A stretch of DNA of 64,000 bases from Frateuria_A sp035944355 (GTDB lineage Bacteria; Pseudomonadota; Gammaproteobacteria; Xanthomonadales; Rhodanobacteraceae): contig NZ_DASZBH010000007.1 in the NCBI RefSeq assembly GCF_035944355.1, positions 1 through 64,000 of the forward strand, in the 5' to 3' direction. Below, piece by piece: positions 57,130-64,000 of this stretch (the stretch's first letter is position 1; the number at the start of each line of letters is the position of its first letter). The position numbers and the translations under genes were made by a program. Under the pieces are notes generated by a model, which worked only from the letters and a program-made list of their open reading frames with translations, was not told the origin of the DNA and ran no database searches.

Positions 57130-57732
57130 TCACATGCGCGGGCTGGAAAGCTCCGCTAGGAAGTACCCGAACACCCGCGGCTCGACCAGCAACGTGACCA
57201 CCACGCCGTAGGCCGCGCCCCACAGGTGCGCGCTGTGGTTGATGTTGTCGCGCCCGGAGCGGTCCATGTAGATCGAGTAGCCGACATAGAGCACGGCGTA
57301 GAGGATCGCCGGCATCGGCACCACCAGCACGATGATGCGCGACCAGGGCGACAGCAGGATGAAGGAGAACAGCACGGCCGACACCGCGCCGGAGGCGCCC
57401 AGGCTGTGGTAGTTCGGATTGCGGCGGTTCTTCAGGTAGGTCGGCAGGATCGAGACCAGCAGGCCGCCCAGATAGAACAGCAGGAAGCCCAGTCGCCCGA
57501 GCTCGGCGGTGTAGAACTGCTCCATCAGCCGGCCGAAGAAATACAGCGTGAGCATGTTGAACAGCAGGTGGCCGAAATCGGCATGGACCAGGCCATAGGT
57601 CACCAGCCGGTGGTATTCGCGATGGCGCTGGATCGCCGGCGGCCACAGGATCAGATCGTCCATCAGCCTGGGCTTGTTGAAGGCCAGGAAGGAGACGATG
57701 CAGGTGACGGCGATGATGGCCAGGGTGAGCAT
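57130..57732 (-). CDS. Rhomboid family intramembrane serine protease
   Basis: 200 residues, six membrane helices. HADFGHLLFNM (50-60), catalytic Ser114 in GASG and His169 in NHSAHLWG. The minimal rhomboid fold. ATG 57732 follows an in-frame ATG 22 codons upstream that would add a charged tail. Substrate unknown. Confidence 0.93.
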   Translation of the reverse strand: MLTLAIIAVTCIVSFLAFNKPRLMDDLILWPPAIQRHREYHRLVTYGLVHADFGHLLFNMLTLYFFGRLMEQFYTAELGRLGFLLFYLGGLLVSILPTYLKNRRNPNYHSLGASGAVSAVLFSFILLSPWSRIIVLVVPMPAILYAVLYVGYSIYMDRSGRDNINHSAHLWGAAYGVVVTLLVEPRVFGYFLAELSSPRM

Positions 57733-57855
57733 GCGCGAGGCTTCCTCGATCGGACAGACCCGCCATCTTGGCGGCGGCGAGGCGGCTTGTCGACGCACCC
57801 TGCATGCACGGCGCTATCATGCGCGCCTTTATCCGCCCGTCCCCTACGGATACGC

Positions 57856-58737
57856 ATGCAACCGATCCGCTACCTGCATTTGGACGTCTTTGCCGCCAGT
57901 TGCGGCGGCGGCAACCACCTGGGCGTGGTGACCGACGCACGAGGCTGGAGCGAGGGCGACATGCAGCGCTTTGCGCGCTGGACCGCGCTGGTGGAGACCA
58001 CCTTCCTGCTGCCGCCTTCGGTGGCCGGCGCGAGCTACCGCGTGCGCATCTTCACCCCGCAGCGGGAGATCCCCTTCGCCGGCCACCCCAGCATCGGCAG
58101 CGCGCACGCCGTGCTGGCCTGCGCCCTGGCGGAGCCGGTCGACGGGCTGCTTTGGCAGGAATGCGGCGCGGGCCTGCTGCCGATCCGCGTCGAAGGCGAA
58201 GGCCACTCGCGCGACCTGCTGCTCAAATCGCCGGGCGAACGCGTGCTCGCCACCGGCCGCGATGCGCATCCGCTGCTCGATGCCTCGCTCGCCGGCGTGG
58301 AACTGGGCGCGTTGCCGCCCGCACTGGTCGACGGCGGACGCCGCTGGTGGCTGGCCGAGATCGCCGACGAGGCCAGCCTGCGCCACTGGTCGCCCGACCA
58401 CAGTGCGATCGGCGCGCTGGCCCGCGCCAGCGACAGCATGGGCCTGTGCGCCTTCGCACGCAGCGCCTCGGCGGACCATCAGCTCGTCGTGCGCGCCTTT
58501 CCCGCCGGCGTGGGCATCGTCGAGGATCCCGCTTCGGGCGCAGCCAACGGCCTGATCGCGGCCTACATCGCGCAGGCCGAGCCGCACGGGCCGCTCGCGC
58601 GCGGCTACACGATCAGCCAGGGACGCGAGATGGGCCATGACGCGCGGTTGCTGGCGCGCATCGAGCCGGCGGCGACCTGGGTAGGCGGCCGCGCGCACAC
58701 CGTCGTCGACGGCGTGCTGAATTGGACCCGGGCATGA
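57856..58737 (+). CDS. PhzF-family isomerase/epimerase-like protein
   Basis: 293 residues. PhzF/DapF-like fold: GGGNHLGVV near 21-30, TFLLPPS, RIFTPQREIPFAGHPSIGSAHAVL and EDPASGAANGLIAAYI. Catalytic Glu/Asp-type residues of the family are present (E46-like, D210-like); activity unknown. Stop overlaps the next ATG (ATGA, 58734-58737). Confidence 0.9.
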   Translation: MQPIRYLHLDVFAASCGGGNHLGVVTDARGWSEGDMQRFARWTALVETTFLLPPSVAGASYRVRIFTPQREIPFAGHPSIGSAHAVLACALAEPVDGLLWQECGAGLLPIRVEGEGHSRDLLLKSPGERVLATGRDAHPLLDASLAGVELGALPPALVDGGRRWWLAEIADEASLRHWSPDHSAIGALARASDSMGLCAFARSASADHQLVVRAFPAGVGIVEDPASGAANGLIAAYIAQAEPHGPLARGYTISQGREMGHDARLLARIEPAATWVGGRAHTVVDGVLNWTRA

Positions 58738-59207
58738 GCGAGCCGCCGCGCATCTGGGTGGACGCCGACGCCTGCCCCGCACCGATCAAGGACATCCTGT
58801 TCCGCGCCGCCGACCGCGCGCAGGTGATAGTGACGCTGGTGGCCAACCAGGCCTTGCGCACGCCGCCATCGCGCTGGGTGCATTCGATCCAGGTCGCCGG
58901 CGGCTTCGACGTAGCCGACGACGAGATCGTGCAGCGCCTGGCCGCGGGGGACCTGGTGGTGACGCAGGACATCCCGCTGGCCGCGCAGGCCATCGACAAG
59001 GGGGCGCTCGCCCTGCACCCGCGCGGCGAGCTGTACACCCGCGAGACCATCGCGCAGCGGCTTTCGATGCGCAATTTCATGGACGAGCTGCGCGGCGCCG
59101 GCGTGGATACCGGCGGCCCGGCGGCCTTCCACGCGCGCGACCGCCAGGCCTTCGCCAACCAGCTCGACCGTTGGCTGCAGCAGTCGGCGCGCCGGCCGCC
59201 GGGATAA
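58734..59207 (+). CDS. YaiI/YqxD family (DUF188) nuclease-like protein
   Basis: 157 residues. DUF188 core: RIWVDADACP, VTLVANQALRTP, VADDEIVQRLAAGDLVVTQDIPLAAQAIDKGALAL and LHPRGELYTRETIAQRLSMRNFMDELR. The Asp clusters fit a PIN/Rossmann-like fold; function unknown. Translationally coupled to the PhzF gene. Confidence 0.92.
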   Translation: MSEPPRIWVDADACPAPIKDILFRAADRAQVIVTLVANQALRTPPSRWVHSIQVAGGFDVADDEIVQRLAAGDLVVTQDIPLAAQAIDKGALALHPRGELYTRETIAQRLSMRNFMDELRGAGVDTGGPAAFHARDRQAFANQLDRWLQQSARRPPG

Positions 59208-59244
59208 CCTCGCGGACGCCCGCCGTCCTTCGGACGCATCGCCG

Positions 59245-59353
59245 ATGCCCGACGTCCGCTTCCAGCACACCGGCCTGCCCGGGCTGGACCTGACGTGCGC
59301 CGACACCGCGCGCAGCTTCCCGCCGGACACGCGCGGCGGCGTGAGCGCCAGGC
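59245..59353 (+). pseudogene. Possible fragment resembling an AraC-type N-terminus
   Basis: An ATG at 59245 opens a frame whose first 35 codons (VRFQHTGLPGLDL..ADTARSFP) look like the N-terminal strand of an AraC-family sensor domain, then runs into the convergent dehydrogenase gene without family features. It is best read as a relic or chance; low certainty. Confidence 0.2.
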
Positions 59354-60229
59354 TCAGTCCAGGTGCGCGCGCCGCGCGGCCACCTGCGCCAGGGCGGCCC
59401 AGTCCAGCCCCTCGCCGCCGCCGGCCAGTGCCTCGATCAGGGCGTCGCGCACCACGCCGGCGAACGGCAGCGGCACCCGCGCCGCCTCGCCGGCGGCGAG
59501 CGCGAGGTTGACGTCCTTCAGGCCCAGCGGCAGGGCGAACCCGGGCGGCGCATAGCGGCCTTCGGCGATCAGCCGGCCGTAGCCCTGGTAGGCGGGTGCG
59601 GCGAACAGCGTGCCGGTCATGATCTGGAGGAAGTCGGCCGCCTCCACGCCATGCGCGCGGGTCAGCGCGCTGGCCTCGGCCATGCTCTCGATCGCGGTGG
59701 CGAGCATGAAGTTGCCGGCCAGCTTGACCACGTTCGCCCGCTCGGGCACCTCACCCACGGGCCAGATGCGGCTGCCCATCGCCTCCAGCAACGGACGCAC
59801 GGTCTCCACCACGGCGGCATGCCCGGCGACCACGATGTTGAGCTTGGCCGCCGCGGCCATGTCGGGCCGGCCGAACACCGGCGCGGCCACGTAGCCCAGG
59901 CCTCGCCGCGCATGCTCGGCGGCCAGCTCGCGCGCCAGCGCTACGGAAATGGTGGCGTGGTTGACGTGGATGGTGCCGCGGTCCATTTCCTCGAGCAGGC
60001 CGCTGTCCAGGAACACCTCGCGTACCGCCTGGTCGTTGGCCAGCATGCTGTGCACGACCTCGCCCTGCACCGCCCGCCCCGGAGTGCGCGCGACCCTGGC
60101 GCCGAGCGAGGCCAGCGGCTCGCCGGCAGCCTCGGAACGGTTCCACACGGTCAGCGCGTGACCGGCGGCGAGCAGGTTGCTGGCCATGGCGCTGCCCATG
60201 GCGCCCAGGCCGAGGAATCCGATGTTCAT
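59354..60229 (-). CDS. NAD(P)-dependent beta-hydroxyacid dehydrogenase (HIBADH family)
   Basis: 291 residues. Rossmann motif GLGAMGSAM (6-14), the NHATISVALAREL substrate-loop, APVFGRPDMAAAAKL, catalytic Lys in NVVKLAGNFMLATAIESMAEA and the C-terminal dimer domain. ATG 60229 is preceded by AGGAGAG. Family members act on 3-hydroxyisobutyrate, glyoxylate semialdehydes or 6-phosphogluconate-like acids; specificity is not readable. Confidence 0.9.
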   Translation of the reverse strand: MNIGFLGLGAMGSAMASNLLAAGHALTVWNRSEAAGEPLASLGARVARTPGRAVQGEVVHSMLANDQAVREVFLDSGLLEEMDRGTIHVNHATISVALARELAAEHARRGLGYVAAPVFGRPDMAAAAKLNIVVAGHAAVVETVRPLLEAMGSRIWPVGEVPERANVVKLAGNFMLATAIESMAEASALTRAHGVEAADFLQIMTGTLFAAPAYQGYGRLIAEGRYAPPGFALPLGLKDVNLALAAGEAARVPLPFAGVVRDALIEALAGGGEGLDWAALAQVAARRAHLD

Positions 60230-60369
60230 GCGTCTCTCCTGCGAATGCCTTCGACCCGATCCCGCGCTCCCGGCGAAGGATGAAGCCGTTCGCACCGAGC
60301 CTAGCGCTGGTCAGCGTGGACGTCGAAGCGTCCAGTCCATCACGCGCGGCGTTGATGGCATGCGAACCG

Positions 60370-61545
60370 CTATACCGCCTCGCCCGCGGCATGTCCCGAC
60401 GCCCAGGCCCACTGGAAGTTGTAGCCGCCCAGCCAGCCGGTCACGTCGACCACCTCGCCGATGAAGTACAGCCCCGGCACGAGCTTCGATTGCATCGTGC
60501 TGGAGGAAAGCCCGTCAGTGTCCACGCCGCCCAGCGTGACCTCGGCGGTGCGGTAGCCCTCGGTGCCGCTGGCGACCAGCGGCCAGTCGTTGAGTCGCGC
60601 GCCGATCGCGGCCAGCTCCGCTTCGCGGTACTGGCGCATCGGCCGGTTGCCAAAATCGAGTTCGCACAGGCGCTGTGCCAGGCGCTTGGGCAGCACATCC
60701 GCCAGCACGGTCTTAAGCTCCGCCGCCGGCCGCGTCGCGCGCTGGACAGGCAGCCAGTCGGCCGCGTCGCGGTCGGGCAGCAGATCCAGCCGCAGCTCCC
60801 CGCCCGGCTGCCAGTACGAGGAAATCTGCAGGATCGACGGCCCGCTGACGCCACGGTGGGTGAACAGCAGGCCGCCGCGGAAGGACTGCCGCCCGCTGCG
60901 CGCCTCGGCCGGCAAGGCCACGCCGGCCAGGTCTGCGTAGCGCTCCTGGTGCTTGCCGCTCAACGTCAGCGGCACCAGCCCCGCGCGCGTCGGCAGTACG
61001 ACATGGCCCAATTGCCGCGCCAATTCGTAGCCGAACCCGGTCGCGCCCATGCTGGGGATCGACAGCCCGCCGCTGGCGACGACCAGCGCCTCGGCGTGCA
61101 CGTCGCCGCGTGCCGTGGCCACGCTGAAACCCGCTTCGCCATGGCGCACGCGTTCCACCGCGCAACTGGTTTCCAGCCGCACGCCGGCGGCCGCGCATTC
61201 GTCCAGCAGCATGCGCACGATCTGCTTGGAGGAGTCGTCGCAGAACAGCTGGCCAAGCTCCTTCTCGTGGTAGGCGATGCGGTGTTTCTCGACCAGGGCG
61301 ATGAAGTCGGCCGGCGTGTACCGCGCCAGCGCCGACTTGGCGAAATGCGGGTTGGCCGACAGGTAGTTGGCCGGGGTCACGCCCAGGTTGGTGAAATTGC
61401 AGCGCCCGCCGCCGGACATCAGGATCTTCTTGCCCGGCTTGTTGGCGTGGTCAAGCACCAGCACGCGCCGGCCGCGCCGGCCGGCGGTGATCGCGCACAT
61501 GAGGCCGGCGGCGCCCGCGCCGATGACGAGTACGTCGGTTTTCAT
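60370..61545 (-). CDS. NAD(P)/FAD-dependent oxidoreductase (YhiN/HI0933 family)
   Basis: 391 residues. FAD motif GAGAAGLMCAI (8-18), GRCNFTNLG, VASGGLSIPSMGATGFGY, and the C-terminal EVTLGGVDTDGLSSSTMQSKLVPGLYFIGEVVDVTGWLGGYNFQWAWASG signature of the family. Function unknown; flavoprotein of the HI0933 group. Divergent from YajQ with 79 bases between. Confidence 0.92.
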   Translation of the reverse strand: MKTDVLVIGAGAAGLMCAITAGRRGRRVLVLDHANKPGKKILMSGGGRCNFTNLGVTPANYLSANPHFAKSALARYTPADFIALVEKHRIAYHEKELGQLFCDDSSKQIVRMLLDECAAAGVRLETSCAVERVRHGEAGFSVATARGDVHAEALVVASGGLSIPSMGATGFGYELARQLGHVVLPTRAGLVPLTLSGKHQERYADLAGVALPAEARSGRQSFRGGLLFTHRGVSGPSILQISSYWQPGGELRLDLLPDRDAADWLPVQRATRPAAELKTVLADVLPKRLAQRLCELDFGNRPMRQYREAELAAIGARLNDWPLVASGTEGYRTAEVTLGGVDTDGLSSSTMQSKLVPGLYFIGEVVDVTGWLGGYNFQWAWASGHAAGEAV

Positions 61546-61624
61546 GGGGTCGCAGCGGCTTCGAAGGCGCGCATTATCGCCGAGCGCTTACACTTTCCGC
61601 TCCCGTACCCAAAGGCGCACATCC

Positions 61625-62107
61625 ATGCCCTCCTTCGACGTCGTCTCCGAAGTGGACAAGCACGAACTGACCAACGCGGTCGACCAGGCCAACCGCGAGC
61701 TGGCCAACCGCTTCGACTTCAAGGGCACCGATGCGGCCTACGAACTGGACGGCTACGTGATCACCCAGCGCGCGCCCAGCGATTTCCAGCTGCAGCAGAT
61801 GCTGGACATCCTGCGCGGCCGCCTGACCAGCCGCAAGATCGACATCCGCGCGCTGGACGTGGCCGAGCCGGAAGTGAACCTCGCCGGCGCGCGGCAGAAG
61901 ATCACCGTCAAGCAGGGCATCGAGCAACCCATCGCCAAGAAGCTGATCGCCGAGCTCAAGGCGGCCAAGCTCAAGGTCGAGGCGCAGATCAACGGCGACA
62001 AGCTGCGCGTGACGGGCAAGAAACGCGACGACCTGCAGCTGGCCATCGCGCAGCTGCGCAAGTCGCCCACCGAACTGCCACTGCAGTTCGACAACTTCCG
62101 CGACTGA
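61625..62107 (+). CDS. yajQ: YajQ-family nucleotide-binding protein
   Basis: 160 residues, full family length. PSFDVVSEVDKHELTNAVDQANRE, RFDFKGT, RKIDIRALDVAEPE and DDLQLAIAQLRKSPTELPLQFDNFRD are hallmarks. In Xanthomonas the orthologue binds cyclic di-GMP and acts with a LysR regulator on virulence gene expression. An adjacent GGDEF gene lies only at 63751. It converges with a DUF1345 gene. Confidence 0.96.
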   Translation: MPSFDVVSEVDKHELTNAVDQANRELANRFDFKGTDAAYELDGYVITQRAPSDFQLQQMLDILRGRLTSRKIDIRALDVAEPEVNLAGARQKITVKQGIEQPIAKKLIAELKAAKLKVEAQINGDKLRVTGKKRDDLQLAIAQLRKSPTELPLQFDNFRD

Positions 62108-62111
62108 AAAC

Positions 62112-62804
62112 TCAGCTGCCCATGCCGGCGAGGATGTTCACGCTGGCGGCGATGATGAAGACGTTGAAGAAGAACGCGATCACGCTGTGCAGCAGGGCCA
62201 TGCGCCGCAGCTCGCGGCTGGTGATCTGCACGTCCGATACCTGGAAGGTCATGCCGATCACCAGCGCGAAGTACATGAAGTCCCAGTAGTCGGGATGCTC
62301 GGTCTGCGGGAAATCCAGGCCTCGGTGCTGGCTGCCGAAATCGCCGTAGTAGCCGTGCGCGTAGTGCTGCGCGAACATCGTGTTGATGAACAGCCACGAC
62401 AGCACCAGGGTCAGTGCCGCCGGGAGGATCGCCGTCACGCCGCCGCTCTTGCTGGCGTGCAGTTCGTTGGTCAGCGCCACCAGCACCACGCCGGTCAGCA
62501 CCAGCGCGCTGCCCAGCACGCCCCAGCGGCCGGTATCCATGGCGCGCGCCTGGCTGTGCATGTGCTCGGGCGTCGACCGGGCGAACAGCTGCCCGAGCGC
62601 CACCAGGTAGACCAGGGCGCCGGCGTCGAACCCGAGCAGCACCGCGCTGCGCGGGAGTGTCCCGGCGAGCACCAGCGAACCGGTGGCCAGCACGAAGACC
62701 GCGCCGGACAGGCTCAGCCGCGGTCGTGCGCGCAGATGGTGCAGCGGCCGCCAGCGCCAGCGCCGGCGGGGTGGAACGAGGGTGTCGTCGATATCCCGGG
62801 GCAA
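62112..62804 (-). CDS. DUF1345 membrane protein
   Basis: 230 residues from TTG 62804, where GGAG lies eight bases upstream; no ATG fits as well (an ATG 34 codons earlier would add an arginine-rich tail). Six membrane helices, with FPQTEHPDYWDFMYFALVIGMTFQVSDVQITSRELRRM, a strong DUF1345 block near the C-terminus. Function unknown. It converges on yajQ, four bases apart. Confidence 0.83.
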   Translation of the reverse strand: MPRDIDDTLVPPRRRWRWRPLHHLRARPRLSLSGAVFVLATGSLVLAGTLPRSAVLLGFDAGALVYLVALGQLFARSTPEHMHSQARAMDTGRWGVLGSALVLTGVVLVALTNELHASKSGGVTAILPAALTLVLSWLFINTMFAQHYAHGYYGDFGSQHRGLDFPQTEHPDYWDFMYFALVIGMTFQVSDVQITSRELRRMALLHSVIAFFFNVFIIAASVNILAGMGS

Positions 62805-62886
62805 GGGACTTTCTCCATGGGTTCGGTGCCGCGGCGCGTGGCCACGCTGGCGTACCGATCTGGCGCCGCGGGTGGCCGCGAGTGTA

Positions 62887-63162
62887 TCAGGCGCGCAGGT
62901 CGGCAAATTCCGGATGGCGGCGCAGCCAGGCCGCCGCGTAGGAGCAGGCAGGCACCACCTTCAAGCCTTCGGCGCGGGCGCTTTCCATCGCCGCCCGGGT
63001 CAGCGCCGCCGCGACGCCGCGGCCTTCCACCGCCGGCGGCACGCCGGTGTGGGTGATCGTCATGGAGCCGCCGGCCAGGCGGTAGTCGAGCACGCAAAGC
63101 GCGCCATCGACGCGCGTCTCGAAGCGCTGCGCGCTGCGATCGTGGCGGATGTCCAGGTCCAT
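62887..63162 (-). CDS. Small GNAT-like acetyltransferase (YidJ/Gcn5-related type)
   Basis: 91 residues, the compact GNAT fold: YRLAGGSMTITHTGVPPAVEGRGVAAALTRAAMESARAEGLKVVPACSYAAAWLRRHPEFADL, with VEGRGVAAAL as the acetyl-CoA loop. GAGGAGGG lies just ahead of ATG 63162. Members may bind acyl-CoA; substrate unknown. Confidence 0.9.
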   Translation of the reverse strand: MDLDIRHDRSAQRFETRVDGALCVLDYRLAGGSMTITHTGVPPAVEGRGVAAALTRAAMESARAEGLKVVPACSYAAAWLRRHPEFADLRA

Positions 63163-63297
63163 GCGCCCTCCTCGAGGCAAACGCCGAGCATACGTCCGCA
63201 CGGGGAAAAGCGCCCGTGAAGCCAGTCCCGCGCCGCATTCGCACCTCGTGCATGGCACGGCGGACACACTTTGGCGCTCACTTCACGGGAGAACGCC

Positions 63298-63723
63298 ATG
63301 AAGAAATCCGCATCCGCCGTCTGGACCGGCGGCCTCAAGGACGGCCAGGGCACCATGTCCACCGGAACCGGCGTGCTGCGCGAGGCGCCCTACGGCTTCA
63401 AGTCCCGCTTCGAGGACGGTCCGGGCACCAATCCGGAGGAGCTGATCGGCGCGGCGCTCGCCGGCTGCTACTCGATGGCGCTCTCGCTGGGCCTGGGCAA
63501 CGCCGGGCTCACGCCGGAGCGGATCGAGACTCGCACCCAGGTGACGCTGGACAAGCAGGGCGACGGCTTCGCCATCACCACGATCGCGCTTGAGTGCCGT
63601 GCCCGCGTACCGGACGCCGACGCCGGCACGTTCGAGCGCATCGCCCAGGAGACCAAGCAGGGCTGTCCGGTCTCCAAGGTGCTGCGCGCCGAGATCTCGC
63701 TGGACGCCAAGCTGGAGGACTGA
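63298..63723 (+). CDS. OsmC-family peroxide-reducing protein
   Basis: 141 residues. OsmC/Ohr fold with peroxidatic Cys57 (ALAGCYSMAL) and resolving Cys123 (QGCPVSK), so this is the OsmC branch. ATG 63298 with GGGAGAA ahead; a further in-frame ATG lies 9 codons upstream. Reduces organic hydroperoxides, probably through lipoyl or thioredoxin partners. Convergent with the GGDEF gene, 27 bases away. Confidence 0.9.
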   Translation: MKKSASAVWTGGLKDGQGTMSTGTGVLREAPYGFKSRFEDGPGTNPEELIGAALAGCYSMALSLGLGNAGLTPERIETRTQVTLDKQGDGFAITTIALECRARVPDADAGTFERIAQETKQGCPVSKVLRAEISLDAKLED

Positions 63724-63750
63724 GCGCCCTCGGCCGGGCGCGCGCCGGCC

Positions 63751-64000
63751 TCAGGCCGACACTGATCCGGCCATCTGCAGATCGGCCGCCATCACGCGGT
63801 TGCGTCCTGCGCGCTTGGCTCCATACAGCGCGGCGTCGGCGCGGTGCAGCAGCGCGTTCACATCGCGCTCGCCCGGCCGCGGGGCGGCCACGCCGATGGA
63901 CACGGTCAGCTGCAGCACGTGCCCATCGACCAGCAGCGGCGTGGATTCGACCGTGCAGCGGATGCGCTCGGCCAGCACCAGCGCCTGCTCCATGGAGGTG
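63751..64000 (-). CDS. GGDEF-domain protein, C-terminal end (runs off the window)
   Basis: The last 83 codons of a diguanylate cyclase-type gene. Seen are LTVSIGVAAPRPGE and NALLHRADAALYGAKRAGRNRV, the end of a GGDEF domain that includes the conserved YGAKRAGRN helix. The frame remains open to the window edge, so an ATG at 63991-63993 is internal. Catalytic GGDEF residues lie outside the window. Confidence 0.9.
   Translation of the reverse strand, partial: TSMEQALVLAERIRCTVESTPLLVDGHVLQLTVSIGVAAPRPGERDVNALLHRADAALYGAKRAGRNRVMAADLQMAGSVSA

Overview
This 64 kb window is a GC-rich, gene-dense stretch of bacterial chromosome. Gene content and protein style point to a gammaproteobacterium of the Xanthomonadales/Lysobacterales, most likely Rhodanobacteraceae (Dyella, Rhodanobacter, Luteibacter or Frateuria type). 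This is inference: the pointers are the tRNA-Tyr/Gly/Thr-tuf block, a bpt-type leucyltransferase, an RlmKL fusion, the minCDE order, a YajQ protein and the intergenic repeat styles. I see no rRNA, transposase, prophage, CRISPR array or clear genomic island; it reads as core chromosome with scattered lineage-specific small proteins.

Layout. 1-625: start of tuf and three tRNAs in one leftward unit with a TTGACA promoter. 747-6365: thioredoxin 2, an ABM/hydrolase pair, SelO, a YkgJ-type cysteine protein, and an RsuA-RsmC rRNA-modification pair. 6478-8737: the ergothioneine genes egtB-egtD. 8937-15452: small envelope proteins, RlmKL, an AmpD-type amidase, TesB, a DUF2007-like protein and Bpt. 15468-21133: a single-subunit glutamate synthase-like enzyme, PurT, a secreted transglutaminase-like protein, and an SPFH / 25-residue peptide / ribbon-helix-helix operon. 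21166-24002: DUF423, SCO1, PCu(A)C and CtaG, i.e. copper delivery to cytochrome oxidase. 24210-31623: a leftward block with a DesK/LiaS-like kinase, a NarL-type regulator, a membrane-anchored SRPBCC/GyrI-like fusion and a Gld-type ABC transporter.

31810-34880: a GNAT protein translationally coupled to minCDE, then a HExxH protein. 34954-38971: htpG and htpX, separated by a palindromic repeat, plus an exported hemerythrin. 39075-45755: GluQ, acetoacetyl-CoA reductase, TcdA, a C-terminal-haem cytochrome, a DUF962 protein, an old-yellow-enzyme, a DoxX-like membrane protein and a hydrolase. 45854-46700: two near-identical cold-shock genes with related leaders. 46849-56960: a lipoprotein, YcaQ, a proline/methionine-rich EF-hand protein, outer-membrane phospholipase A, SlyD, glutathione peroxidase, PncB, a YncE-like propeller, a lipoprotein aminopeptidase and a histone-H1-like protein. 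57130-64000: rhomboid, PhzF, YaiI, an HIBADH-type dehydrogenase, a YhiN flavoprotein, YajQ, DUF1345, a small GNAT, OsmC and the 3' end of a GGDEF gene.

The least explained items are the SPFH-peptide-RHH operon with its 11-bp-spaced repeats, the SRPBCC/GyrI fusion near the kinase/ABC block, the HEACH protein beside minCDE, the paired cold-shock leaders, and three intergenic inverted-repeat elements. Several starts here are GTG or TTG; they were chosen by Shine-Dalgarno spacing and family length.
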